This document shows, in pieces, positions 37,050 to 46,363 of a stretch of 64,000 bases of DNA. Made by a program: the position numbers and the translations under genes. Position 1 is the first letter of the stretch. Each line of letters starts with the position of its first letter. This DNA is from Dongshaea marina (GTDB lineage: Bacteria; Pseudomonadota; Gammaproteobacteria; Enterobacterales; Aeromonadaceae), in the NCBI RefSeq assembly GCF_003072645.1, contig NZ_CP028897.1, positions 591,658-655,657 of the forward strand, read 5' to 3'. A model generated the notes under the pieces. That model was not told the origin of the DNA. It was given only the letters and a program-made list of their open reading frames with translations, and searched no databases.

Positions 37050-38627
37050 TTAGTAGCTATTCAATCCGATAGACTCCGGGTAGCTGAGGTTCTGGTTTCG
37101 GTACTTATGCCAGATTCGCATGAGGTAGGCGCTGGCAGTTATCAGAACTACGCCGCTCAGCCACAACGATGGCAGCGTAAGGCCGGTTTGGGCCAGCAAA
37201 GGAGAGCCGATGGCATAGGTGATGCCAGCCAGGGAGCCTATGGTCAGGGAGGCGGAGCCGATCACCCAAGATGGGTGTCTGAGCAACAGGATACGGGTGA
37301 GAGCGTTGTCGACTAGCAGCCAGGTGATGGCCCCCTGCAGCAGCAGAGTGATGAGAAAACTCAGGGGAGTGAGCTCGGGAGTTACTATGTTCAGCGCCAG
37401 AATGAAGATCACACCCGGAAGCTGGACCCAGGCCTCTTCCAGGTAACCCAGCATCCAGATACAGCCAAGGGAGAGGGCGGTTATCAGGATGTCTTCGATC
37501 ACATCTCCCGAGAGTTGCTGATGGATGATACAGGTGGTGATGACCCCAAGCACAGACACTATAGCCAGGGTATGGATATAGGCGCTGTCCCTAAGGTAGG
37601 CCAGGGTCAGGGCACAGAGCGCACTGAGCAGCAGGGCCGATAAGCTGATATGAAGCTCAAACAGATTGAGGCTTGCACCAGAGAATACCAGCGCAAAGAT
37701 GGCGAGGATATTGACGATACACAGGCAGCCACTTTTCCAGGCGAATTCACGGTATTTTGGGCTAACCGCAAGTGTTTTGACTGAAAGCAGGATGGCGTAT
37801 GAGATAGGAATATAGGCGATAGACAGGCCAAAGCCCCATAGGAAGTAGAGCATGGCATTGTTATAAATTTCGTCAAATGGTGCCGTTGAATTTACAACGA
37901 CATAGAAGTACAGTCCAGCGATGATAGCCGCACAAAACTGTGAGGTTAATGATGAAAGAGTAGCTCTAAACCAGAAACCATAATTCCTAAAAGACTTATA
38001 GATATGAGAGAAAACGATTATATCAACGACTGATGCTATCAGTGCATCAATTGCACTATATGCAATATCAAAGGGGAGATACGCCATTTTATTTAAATCG
38101 AGACTATGAGCATATTCGGGTGAGTTTGATGATATAAGAAAGAAGAGCTTGAGTAGTGCTGATGAGATTAATAGAATTATGCATGATTTGAATATTATCC
38201 TAAGGCTCCTGTTTCTCCCATAAAGTTCTGTTAGGCAATCCTCAAATACAAACGTCAAAGGGAAGACAAGCCATGACAGAGGTGTTGGAAAGCCAAACCC
38301 ATCAAAGGTGCTTGCATCAGCAAAGCAAGCGGTCAAAATAGCTAATGTATAAGCAACAAATAGTATTGGAATAAAGATGGTTCTGGAGTAACTATAAACC
38401 GCCACACTGCCTTTATTATTGGCGACGACGATGGAGTCGTCGATTTGGGCGGCGCTGTAGCCTATCTGGATTCGGTCTTGATCACTGAATTGCTCGGTGA
38501 GGCCCTGGTTGACCAGCTCAAGGGCAGAGGTGCGCAGCTGCTTCCCGCTATTGCGGTCGCGGTATAGCAACTTCTCTCCCTGCTGGCCGCTAAGCTGGTA
38601 GCGGGGCTGTCGTTTAAGTCTGAGCAT
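37050..38627 (-). CDS. Large membrane protein with VUT/YhhQ-like core, paralogue 1
   Basis: 525 residues. An N-terminal soluble domain of about 80 residues (RQPRYQLSGQQGEKLLYRD to ANNKGSVAVYSYSR) is of unknown type. The core, about 85-290, resembles VUT proteins (PF02592, queuosine-precursor transporters such as YhhQ): FPLTFVFEDCLTELYGRNRS and YGFWFRATLSSLTSQFCAAIIAG. About seven further helices follow (300-510), without a recognised family. The core is more AT-rich than its flanks. It ends in a short polar tail. The 3' half shares a 291-base block, identical as read, with paralogue 2. It could be a transporter or a membrane sensor. Confidence 0.72.
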   Translation of the reverse strand: MLRLKRQPRYQLSGQQGEKLLYRDRNSGKQLRTSALELVNQGLTEQFSDQDRIQIGYSAAQIDDSIVVANNKGSVAVYSYSRTIFIPILFVAYTLAILTACFADASTFDGFGFPTPLSWLVFPLTFVFEDCLTELYGRNRSLRIIFKSCIILLISSALLKLFFLISSNSPEYAHSLDLNKMAYLPFDIAYSAIDALIASVVDIIVFSHIYKSFRNYGFWFRATLSSLTSQFCAAIIAGLYFYVVVNSTAPFDEIYNNAMLYFLWGFGLSIAYIPISYAILLSVKTLAVSPKYREFAWKSGCLCIVNILAIFALVFSGASLNLFELHISLSALLLSALCALTLAYLRDSAYIHTLAIVSVLGVITTCIIHQQLSGDVIEDILITALSLGCIWMLGYLEEAWVQLPGVIFILALNIVTPELTPLSFLITLLLQGAITWLLVDNALTRILLLRHPSWVIGSASLTIGSLAGITYAIGSPLLAQTGLTLPSLWLSGVVLITASAYLMRIWHKYRNQNLSYPESIGLNSY

Positions 38628-38724
38628 TGGTATTAAGGTCTCGTTCCCTGAGGCCGCTATCTTAGCGTTTTTGCCTGATATGTAACAGTCTCGTTTGGCT
38701 TTGATTCAGGTATTTAAGGGCTTT

Positions 38725-38748
38725 TCCGGGATGGCTCTCCATCCCGGA
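38725..38748. other. Perfect 10-bp hairpin after VUT paralogue 2
   Basis: TCCGGGATGG and CCATCCCGGA around ctct, about 90 bases beyond the paralogue 2 stop. No U run follows in either direction. The counterpart at 40522-40545 lies after the CsrD-like fragment and has a stem of related sequence with one wobble, so the duplication included this element. Confidence 0.5.
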
Positions 38749-38837
38749 TAACTTGGCTAGAGTTATCCATGCACTCATGTTAGAGGGCTGAACGAGATAG
38801 GTTTGCTTTGGTCAGCAGGAGCAGCGGTGCTTTAAGC

Positions 38838-40424
38838 TTAAAGTTGCCTGAGATGATAGGCCACGTCGTGGGTATCAGAGTAAGGGAAGTAGAGCTTTCG
38901 GTATTTCTGCCAGGTTCTCATAAGGTAGATGCTTGCGATGAACAATACGGTGGCTGTTATCCAGAGGGCTGGCAGGGGAAGCTGGGTCTTGGCCAGCAAA
39001 GGAGAGCCGATGGCATAGGTGATGCCAGCCAGGGAGCCTATGGTCAGGGAGGCGGAGGCGAGAAGAAAAGATGGGTGTCTTACTAACAGGATGCGAGTGA
39101 GGGCGTTGTCGACTAGAAGCCAGGCGATGGCCCCCTGCAGCAGCAGAGTGATGAGAAAACTCAGGGGAGTGAGCTCGGGAGTTACTATGTTCAGCGCCAG
39201 AATGAAGATCACACCCGGAAGCTGGACCCAGGCCTCTTCCAGGTAACCCAGCATCCAGATACAGCCAAGGGAGAGGGCGGTTATCAGGATGTCTTCGATC
39301 ACATCTCCCGAGAGTTGCTGATGGATGATACAGGTGGTGATGACCCCAAGCACAGACACTATAGCCAGGGTATGGATATAGGCGCTGTCCCTAAGGTAGG
39401 CCAGGGTCAGGGCACAAACACCGCTTAGCAGCAGTGCCGAAACGCTGATATGGAGATCAAAGATATTGAGACTTGCCCCCGAGAATACCAGCGCAAAGAT
39501 GGCGAGGATATTGACGCTGCTCAGGCAGCCACTCTTCCAAACGAACTCACGATATTTGGAGTTAACAGTAAGCCGTTTAACTGAACTTATAATTAAATAT
39601 GCCAAAGGTAAGTATAGGACAGCAAGGACCATGTTATAAACCCAGAATAGGAACATATTCCCATAAACTGAATCAAGAGGCATAGAAGGCAAGGTATATA
39701 TAATTATAAATCCACCAACAATTGAGCAGACCAGTTGAGATATAAAAGAGGAAGCTAGTGATCTGAACCAAAACCCGTAATCCCTTATTTTCTTAAACAG
39801 TATTGAGAATCCAAGTAGATCTATAAAGGAAGATAACGCAGCGTTTGCTGAGCTGAATGCAAGGTCGTTAGGAAGAAAGCTAAATGTAGTTGAAAGGTAA
39901 TTTGCCTTCTCAATCGGAGATTGCCTAGCTAAAATCAATATCACTTTAAATGAGATAGCACAAACTATGAGAATTGATAATGACTTCACTATCATCATCA
40001 AACCTTTTTGAAATCCATAAAGCTCTGTTACACAGTCCTCTATCACAAAAACAAAAGGGATCAATAAAAAAGTAACTGGCGTGTTGATGTCTAGTATATT
40101 TATCGTTACAGGATCAAATACACATGCTAGCAAGATAAATAAAATATAAGAGGATAAAAGTATTGGATAAAATAAGGTTCTGGAGTAACTATAAATCGCC
40201 ACGCTGCCTTTATTATTGGCGACGACGATGGAGTCATCGGTTTGGGCTGCGTTATAGCCTATCTGAATTCGGTCCTGATCACTGAACTGCTCAGTGAGCC
40301 CCTGGTTGACCAGCTCAAGGGCAGAGGTGCGCAGCTGCTTACCGCTATTGCGGTCGCGGTATAACAGTTTCTCTCCCTGCTGGCCAATCAGCTGGTAGCG
40401 GGGCTGTCGTTTAAGTCTGAGCAT
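38838..40424 (-). CDS. Large membrane protein with VUT/YhhQ-like core, paralogue 2
   Basis: 528 residues with the same architecture as paralogue 1: near-identical N-terminal domain, divergent AT-rich VUT-like core (LIPFVFVIEDCVTELYGFQKG, YGFWFRSLASSFISQLVCSIVGGF) and near-identical C-terminal helices up to about residue 490, then a different tail. Bases 39126-39416 match 37326-37616 without a difference as read. The upstream 90 bases also match those of paralogue 1, so promoter and gene were duplicated together. The core may have been exchanged or diversified under selection. Confidence 0.72.
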   Translation of the reverse strand: MLRLKRQPRYQLIGQQGEKLLYRDRNSGKQLRTSALELVNQGLTEQFSDQDRIQIGYNAAQTDDSIVVANNKGSVAIYSYSRTLFYPILLSSYILFILLACVFDPVTINILDINTPVTFLLIPFVFVIEDCVTELYGFQKGLMMIVKSLSILIVCAISFKVILILARQSPIEKANYLSTTFSFLPNDLAFSSANAALSSFIDLLGFSILFKKIRDYGFWFRSLASSFISQLVCSIVGGFIIIYTLPSMPLDSVYGNMFLFWVYNMVLAVLYLPLAYLIISSVKRLTVNSKYREFVWKSGCLSSVNILAIFALVFSGASLNIFDLHISVSALLLSGVCALTLAYLRDSAYIHTLAIVSVLGVITTCIIHQQLSGDVIEDILITALSLGCIWMLGYLEEAWVQLPGVIFILALNIVTPELTPLSFLITLLLQGAIAWLLVDNALTRILLVRHPSFLLASASLTIGSLAGITYAIGSPLLAKTQLPLPALWITATVLFIASIYLMRTWQKYRKLYFPYSDTHDVAYHLRQL

Positions 40425-40521
40425 TGGTAATAAGGTCTCGTTCCCTGAGGCCGCTATCTTAGCGTTTTTACCTGATATGTAACAGTCTCGTTTGGCTTTG
40501 GTTCAGGTATTCATGGGGTTT

Positions 40522-40545
40522 GCCGGGATGGCGCTCCGTCCCGGC
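40522..40545. other. 10-bp hairpin after the CsrD-like fragment
   Basis: GCCGGGATGG and CCGTCCCGGC around cgct with one G-T wobble, a few bases beyond the stop at 40554. Homologous to 38725-38748. A weak terminator is possible but no U run is present. Confidence 0.45.
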
Positions 40546-40553
40546 TTAGTTGA

Positions 40554-41669
40554 CTAGTCAAGAGCCGAATTTAGGTTAAAGGGAGCGCCCTCGATTCCCA
40601 CTAACTGTAGCTGTTCCCAATGAGCCTGGCTTTTGATGTGCTGGGCCAATAGTTGGGTCGATGTACCCTGCAGCATCAGGCGAATGCTCTCCAATGCCTT
40701 GAGCTGACGGCTTTCTCCCTCAATGTTGATCAGCATGTGCTGATCGAGTTTGAGATAGTCGACGCTTAGTTCACTGAGGTATTGCATTCCCTCAACCTGG
40801 CGCCCGGCCCGGTTGATGCAGAGCTTACACCCCAGGGCATGAAGGGCGAAACAGCCGAGTTTGATCTTATCAAGCAGTCTGGTTACTTCTGATTCTCTTA
40901 TCTCAAAAATAAGACGTTGGCGAATGTTGGTTGGGTATTGATAGAGAGTAATCAGCAATTGGTTGAGCTTGAATGGGCTAGCTATGACCTTGGCGTGGGT
41001 GGTAATGCTCAAAGAGCCTTCAATGGTGTGGAGCAGATTATGGGCCGCGCTGAGCTTGAGCCTGAGAAAGGGGAGTTCGAGGCTACTTTTTTCTGCCAGC
41101 AGGCAAAGCTGCTCATCACCCAGGGTGTTACCACAGATCCCGTCGGTGAAGGCGCAGAGATTATTAAAAATCAGCTGTCGTTTCACGCCATAGAAGGGGG
41201 TTAGCTCAAACTCGATTTGCTGCTCCCTGATGCAGAGAGCCAGGTGCTTGCTCCAGTTATGCCAGCCGTGAGACTCGGGATAGTGAAGGCCCTTTTCAAG
41301 GATGAACCAGCAGCGCTGGTGGATGTGTCGCGCCTGGTGTAGGGCTTCTTCGGCCTGTGAGAGGATCTCAGAGACGGTCTCCATATAGGTAAAACAGACG
41401 ATTCCGATATTAAAGGCGGTATCATCCGGGCTTTGAGTAAAGTAGTTATGGAGGGTCGCGCAGATTCTGGGGGCGAGCCCGCTAGCCAGCTGCTCGGTGT
41501 GGTTTGGCAACAAGATGGCGATGCTGGTGTGAGAGAAGCGGGCGACCAGGTGATTGGGGTATTCACGTAGCAGATGGTGGATGCTCAGGCTCAGGAGCTT
41601 GAGGGTGTCTTCATCTTTCAGGTGATTAAATTCGATTAAAAAGACTGAGCCGGTCGGGGCCTGCGTATT
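40554..41669 (-). pseudogene. C-terminal fragment: degenerate GGDEF plus EAL, CsrD-like
   Basis: About 372 residues. The GGDEF fold is degenerate: VARFSHTSIAILLP stands where VARxGGDEF would be. The EAL fold is degenerate too: FELTPFYG for the EAL region and CINRAGRQ where DDFGTG is expected, so neither cyclase nor phosphodiesterase activity is likely. FEIRESEV, YLKLDQHMLINIEGESRQL and LQGTSTQLLAQHI closely recall CsrD of E. coli (FELAEADV, LLKLHPGLVRNIEKRTENQ, CSGTSTQVYATGV). CsrD controls RNase E decay of CsrB/CsrC. A frame open into the IS end supplies a chance start at 41726. Confidence 0.75.
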
Positions 41670-41741
41670 ATCGCGATGGCGATCACCGAATAATATGATG
41701 TCGATCACCTCAACATCCCGTCTCACAGACTGGGTTATTTT

Positions 41742-42497
41742 TTACCCTGAGTGATCGGCATCCGTCAACTCTGCGGTGATTTTTCTCATCGATTCTCCGC
41801 ATAATTCTACACGGATCGCTCCATGAACCAGACGATCCAGGATCGCATCCGCATGGGTTGATTCACCGATCATTGTGTGCCAGTGCTCCAGCGGAAGCTG
41901 GCTGCCGATCAGTGTGGCTCCGTGACCATGGCGAGCATCGATTAACTCCAGTAGATCGCTACGCTGAAGCGCATTCAGCGACTCCAGTCCCCAGTCATCG
42001 AGGATCAGAAGCGGCGTGTTTCTCAACTGAACCATCAGCTTTCGATAGCTGCCATCAGCCTGAGCCAGCTGCAGTTGCTCCAGCAGCTCTTTAAACCGGA
42101 AGTAGCGAACCCCGAGTCCCTGCAGACAGAAGTGATGGCCCAGGGCGCAGGCCAGATAGGTTTTCCCGCACCCGGTCGCCCCGGTCAGGATCAGAGTCTG
42201 CCCCAGGCTAAGCCAGTATCCCTCTGCCAGTGAGCGGATCTGGGCTCTATGCAAGCCGCGATCACTTCGATAATCCAGTTGCTCCAGATTTGCCTGCAGC
42301 CGGAATCGGGCCTGCTTGATAAGGCGCTCGATCCGCCGCTGAGACCGATCCGTCAGCTCCTGCTCCAGCAGCAGGCTGAGTCGCTCTTCGAACCCGAGTT
42401 CCTGGTAGTGCCCGGGTTGCTGATGTTGCCTTTCCAGGGCATCCCGGATACCACTTAGTTTCAGCTCCCGAAGTTGCTGTTTGAGTTGTTCTGTCAT
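41742..42497 (-). CDS. istB: IS21 helper ATPase
   Basis: 251-residue AAA+ ATPase that assists the transposase in target selection. Walker A is GATGCGKTYLACALG near residue 105 and Walker B is LLILDDWG near 167. AAGGAT lies upstream of the ATG. Nine bases separate it from istA, as usual in the family. Confidence 0.92.
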   Translation of the reverse strand: MTEQLKQQLRELKLSGIRDALERQHQQPGHYQELGFEERLSLLLEQELTDRSQRRIERLIKQARFRLQANLEQLDYRSDRGLHRAQIRSLAEGYWLSLGQTLILTGATGCGKTYLACALGHHFCLQGLGVRYFRFKELLEQLQLAQADGSYRKLMVQLRNTPLLILDDWGLESLNALQRSDLLELIDARHGHGATLIGSQLPLEHWHTMIGESTHADAILDRLVHGAIRVELCGESMRKITAELTDADHSG

Positions 42498-42506
42498 CTT
42501 TGATCC

Positions 42507-44054
42507 TTAGTGATAGTAGCCTGAGCCACGGATATTGAGGTGAGTGAGCTCCGCCAGACGATCCGGCTGAGTTTCGGGCAGTGGCTGGCCATCCAGCCCC
42601 TTTTCCAGGATGGAGCGGATCCCTTTCTGATAGTAAACGCCCGTTCGGTCTGCTCGCTGGCAGGCCGCTTCTAAGCGGGGGCGTCCATATCGCTTTTCCA
42701 GGTTGAGGATCCCAAGGCTGGCCCGATATCCAAGCTCCGGGTGGGACTTTCGGTAGAGCAGCTGTTTGATCACCGCAAGCGTGGAGGGGCCTATCTCCTG
42801 AGCCCAGTTCAGAAAGCGTCCCGGGGTCCATTGCATCTGCTTTTGGTGTGCGACCGGCATATGATCGGGGTGGGTGGTTTGCCCTCCCTGCTGATAGCTG
42901 CGTGGATGTGTCGCGACACAGCGACCACCATGATAGATCCGTACCAGGTTGTCGCAGATATGCGCTTCAAGCTTGCGTTTGAGCAGGGTATAGGGAACCG
43001 AGTAGTAGTGCTTGTCGAGCTCGATGTGATAGTCGATATGAACCCGAACCGCCTTCACCCGGGTGAACTGATAGGGGTTTTGAGGCAGCGATTTGAGCAC
43101 CGGTTTGTCTAGCAATTCAAACTGTGATTTACGGCTTCCCGGCAGCTTCTTGAACGGGCGATTGTTCAACTCGGTGAGCAGAGCCCCGATCCGCTGGTTT
43201 AGCTGAGCCAGACTGAAGAAGGTCTCATGGCGCAGTTTTGCCAGGATCCAGCGCTCAACGATCTGCACGCCCACCTCAGCCTTGGCTTTATCTTTGGGCT
43301 TGTAAGGACGGGCAGGAAGCACTGCAACACCATAGTGTGCAGCCAGCTGCTGATAGGTAGGATTGAGATCTGGCTCGTAGCGACACGCTCTACTGACTCC
43401 GCTTTTGAGATTATCCGGAACGATCATCTCTGGTACTCCCCCCAGAAATTCGAAGGCCCGTTTATGGCTCATCACCCAGTCTTCCAGCCCCTGACTCAAG
43501 GTTGCATCGGCGTAGGTGTAGCTGGATGCACCCATCACAGCGACAAAGATCTGAGCCCGACGCTCCTCCCCAGTCCTCGGATCCACGATGGGCACGGTTG
43601 GACCGCAGTAATCAACAAACAGTTTTTCACCGGCTTTATGGCTCTGACGCATTGAGGGAGACTGGCATTTACGCCACTCACGATAACGCATGCAGTAATG
43701 GTTATAGCTGTAGTGGTTCTTGGGATGTCGCTCAGCATACTCCTCCCACAGGAGTTGTAGCGTCATCCCTTTGCGTCTGAGCTCCTGATGGGCCACGGCC
43801 CAATCCGGCAGAGGAGGTGTCTGACGAACCGTGATCCGGGTCTCAAGGAACTCACGGCGCAGCCGCTCTTCATCCCACTCAGCAGGCAGAGGCCATTGGC
43901 ATAGCCCCATCTGTTGGGCCCTTTTGCAGTAATTGGACACAGTCGACGGAGACACAGACAGGCTGCTTGCGATCTGGCGGTGACTCAGGCCGCCTTGGTA
44001 CTTGAGTCTGAGGATCTCTTTGAGTTTTCGCATGGTGATATGCACCGTTGGCAT
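42507..44054 (-). CDS. istA: IS21 transposase
   Basis: 515-residue DDE transposase. The N-terminal helix-turn-helix is LKEILRLKYQGGLSHRQIASSL, followed by SVSPSTVSNYC. The integrase core has KLFVDYCGPTVP (first Asp), MIVPDNLKSGV (second Asp) and a Glu in AKAEVGVQIVERW. ATG at 44054 has GGAGAG six bases upstream; the frame runs on to a TTG at 44078. Both IS genes are complete. Confidence 0.92.
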   Translation of the reverse strand: MPTVHITMRKLKEILRLKYQGGLSHRQIASSLSVSPSTVSNYCKRAQQMGLCQWPLPAEWDEERLRREFLETRITVRQTPPLPDWAVAHQELRRKGMTLQLLWEEYAERHPKNHYSYNHYCMRYREWRKCQSPSMRQSHKAGEKLFVDYCGPTVPIVDPRTGEERRAQIFVAVMGASSYTYADATLSQGLEDWVMSHKRAFEFLGGVPEMIVPDNLKSGVSRACRYEPDLNPTYQQLAAHYGVAVLPARPYKPKDKAKAEVGVQIVERWILAKLRHETFFSLAQLNQRIGALLTELNNRPFKKLPGSRKSQFELLDKPVLKSLPQNPYQFTRVKAVRVHIDYHIELDKHYYSVPYTLLKRKLEAHICDNLVRIYHGGRCVATHPRSYQQGGQTTHPDHMPVAHQKQMQWTPGRFLNWAQEIGPSTLAVIKQLLYRKSHPELGYRASLGILNLEKRYGRPRLEAACQRADRTGVYYQKGIRSILEKGLDGQPLPETQPDRLAELTHLNIRGSGYYH

Positions 44055-44274
44055 GGCTGGCTCTCCGCTCGAGGTCAAACAGAGAGCATAGCCGGTTAAA
44101 AAAACACCTGCGAAACGGGAGTTGAAATGAATAACATTTCGGTCGGGACTGCATAATATTCATGCCGATCACCCAATAATATAAAACTCAAAAGTGATCG
44201 CCATCGATATTATTGAGCGATCGCGATCGATATTATTCAGTGATCGCTATCGATCTTATTGGGTGATCGCGATG

Positions 44275-45246
44275 GACCAAAAAACGCAGGGCCTCGGGAT
44301 TGGAGAGTTCGGCGTGAAGGGTGTGATCAAAGCGCTCGCGATTGGCTATTTTCATTTCGGGGTAGCGAAACAGGTTGTTGCGGTAGTTTGCATCCATCTG
44401 TAGGCGGCGGTTTTGTTTCTCCTGCTGCAGCTGGATCTTCTCATCGAGTTCACAGCGCTTGCTCTGGGGCCATTCATCGTCGGGATTATGGCTTAGACGG
44501 TAGAGCTGGTGGTTTTCAGCAAGCTTGCGACGATGCTCAAGGAGGGCTGCTCCGGAAACGGCTTGCTGTTGGCACTGGTAGCGGCGCCACAGGTAGAAGG
44601 CTGCCAGCAGCAGGGCAGCCATAGCGACTGAGCTACCGACATAGGCTGGTATTAATCCCTGAAAGACTCCAAGAGAGAGCTCGGTTTCATAGGTAATGCC
44701 CAGCAGAACCAAGGCGGTAATGCTACCAAAGGGGAGCAGGAGACGGCTTGGCTCGCGGGTTACACGCTTTAGAATCGCCAGGTCCAGGGCAAGGTAGATG
44801 ATACCTGCCTGCAGGGCCAGGGTCACCGGGATACTCAAGGCGTCGAGTTCCATTTGAAGTGAGATAATGAGGATCAGGGTGGCGGCTCCCGCCAGCTGAA
44901 GCGGGGTGTTTCTGAGATAAGCCAGTACCCAGATACAGCAGAGGACGATGACATTAATCCATAGACTATCAGTATTTAGCTCGGGGATAGAATTACGTAG
45001 AAGAAGAGTTACCAAACAAGCAATTAGAGAAACAGCAATAAGAGTCCAAAGGTAGGCGCTGTCACGCAGGTAAGTAAAGCTCAGGGTGGCCAGCAGGGTC
45101 AGTAGCAGGATAGCAATGCTAACTTCGGCGCCAGCGAACTCCAGCGTCATCCCTGACATCAGGAGTGCCATGATGGCGAGAATCGAGACTGTGCTCAGGC
45201 AGGGAATATTCCAACGAAAATTGCGGTATTTAGGATCTACCTGCCG
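44275..45246 (-). pseudogene. Middle fragment of VUT paralogue 3 with coiled linker and GGDEF start
   Basis: It begins RQVDPKYRNFRWNIPCLS, the counterpart of SPKYREFAWKSGCL in paralogue 1, then about seven membrane helices. After the last helix (AAFYLWRRYQC) comes a polar Gln-rich linker of about 70 residues (KIQLQQEKQNRRLQMD), then NRERFDHTLHAELSNPEALRFLV, which is the first helix of a GGDEF domain. Paralogues 1 and 2 end soon after the last helix, so the output module is specific to this copy. Confidence 0.72.
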
Positions 45247-45255
45247 TTTTTTTTT

Positions 45256-46097
45256 ACATACCAGAGAATTGCATAGGAGAGTGGCAGATACACTATGGAC
45301 AAACCAAATCCCCACAGGAAATAAAGCATTGCACTGTTATATGTCTCGCTAAAGGGGGCAGTGCTTATAGTTGTAATATAATAGAAAATCCCGACTAGGA
45401 ATGAGCAAACAAGTTGTGCAGTTAGTGAAGATACAGTAGCGCGAAACCAGAATCCATAGTTTCGGAATTTCTTATATATAAAAGAGAATACAATAATATC
45501 AACGGCGGATGATACAAAGGAGTTAAATCCTCCATATGCAATATTAAAAGGAAGAAAACCCATTGTTTCTAAAAAACGATTGTTCACATCTCCACCTGCA
45601 TATGCGGATAGGGCAAAGATCCCTTTAACAATGACAGATGTGATTATTAAAAGAATAAAAGCCTGAAAAATGACTTGTAGACCTTTTTTTCTTCCATACA
45701 GTTCTGTAACACAATCCTCAAAAACAAAGGTTAATGGGTAGGTGATGAAGGATAGAGGCGTAGCTATACCAAATCCATTGAAAGTTCCAGCATCAGCAAG
45801 GCACGTGATCAATAAGACTGTAATATAAGCTGCAAATAGAATAGGAATAAAAAAAGTTCTGGAGTAGTTATAAACCGCCACACTACCCTTGTTGTTGGCT
45901 ATAACAATTGAGTCATCCTTACGGGCGGCAGCGTGGCCTATGGTGGCGCGGTCTTCATCGCTAAAGAGTTCGGTGAGTCCCTGATTGACTATCTCCAGCG
46001 GATTCATGGAGAGGCGTTTATTAGTTTTGATATCTTCGAACTCAATTGTGTCCCCTTGTTCCACAATCAGCTCGTAGCGGGCTTTTCTGCGCAGCAT
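45256..46097 (-). pseudogene. N-terminal fragment of VUT paralogue 3
   Basis: About 280 residues: soluble domain (RKARYELIVEQGDTIEFED to ANNKGSVAVYNYSRT) and VUT-like core (YPLTFVFEDCVTELYGRKKG, YGFWFRATVSSLTAQLVCSFL), then SYAILWYVKK up to the homopolymer. The core is AT-rich, as in the paralogues. Upstream, TATAAA at about 46141-46146 (minus strand) could be a -10, but no matching -35 at good spacing was seen. Confidence 0.75.
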
Positions 46098-46363
46098 TAT
46101 GATCCAAATCCCTTGGGCAGTTATTCAAAAAGCTGGCATTTTATACGTAAGGGTTATGGGTGAATAGCAACAAAAGGATACAAATAGCCAAAATCTATAG
46201 CTTTACCCATTTTTGAAAGTCTTTGTGTGATGACGGGGTGGCTATTGGTTGTTTTTAGAGCACTAGTAAATTGAGATTGCCTTTGTCTTTTCGGTGACAG
46301 CTCGACACTTGGGAGCTTGAATAGAGGAAAGTGATTGCGTTCGAATTTGTTCTGGCTTATCGG
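46098..46363. other. Upstream region of VUT paralogue 3
   Basis: AT-rich at 46130-46260, with no supported gene. It must contain the promoter of the VUT-CsrD gene and runs into the 300-bp repeat. Confidence 0.35.

Larger units (their letters stand above)
41679..44270 (-). mobile_element. IS21-family insertion sequence
   Basis: About 2592 bp with istA and istB in that order on the minus strand. Both ends begin inward with GCGATCACC(G/C)AATAA. The istA end carries about three tandem 23-bp units (GTGATCGCnATCGATnTTATT) between about 44194 and 44270, typical of IS21 transposase-binding repeats. The element is flanked by GATG (41675-41678 and 44271-44274), part of a 9-bp direct repeat ATCGCGATG (41670-41678 and 44266-44274), so the exact terminus is uncertain by a few bases. 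Confidence 0.85.
40554..46097 (-). pseudogene. VUT-like membrane sensor fused to CsrD-like GGDEF-EAL (paralogue 3), split by IS21
   Basis: One ancestral gene in three pieces on the minus strand. The N-terminal piece (46097 to about 45256) has the same soluble domain and VUT-like core as the two paralogues. The middle piece (about 45246-44275) continues with the C-terminal helices, then a linker and the first half of a GGDEF fold. The third piece (41669-40554) completes degenerate GGDEF and EAL domains. The first break is a run of nine T at 45247-45255, where one more base gives YVKKKRQVDPKYRNF. The second is the IS21-family element. Restored length is about 975 residues. The rebuilt joint reads LRFLVHRDNTQAPTGSVFLI. 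Confidence 0.78.

Noticed and set aside
38725..40545. The two GGGATGG hairpins as intrinsic terminators
   Set aside because: Stems are good but neither strand has a U run after the hairpin, so they are listed only as structured elements.
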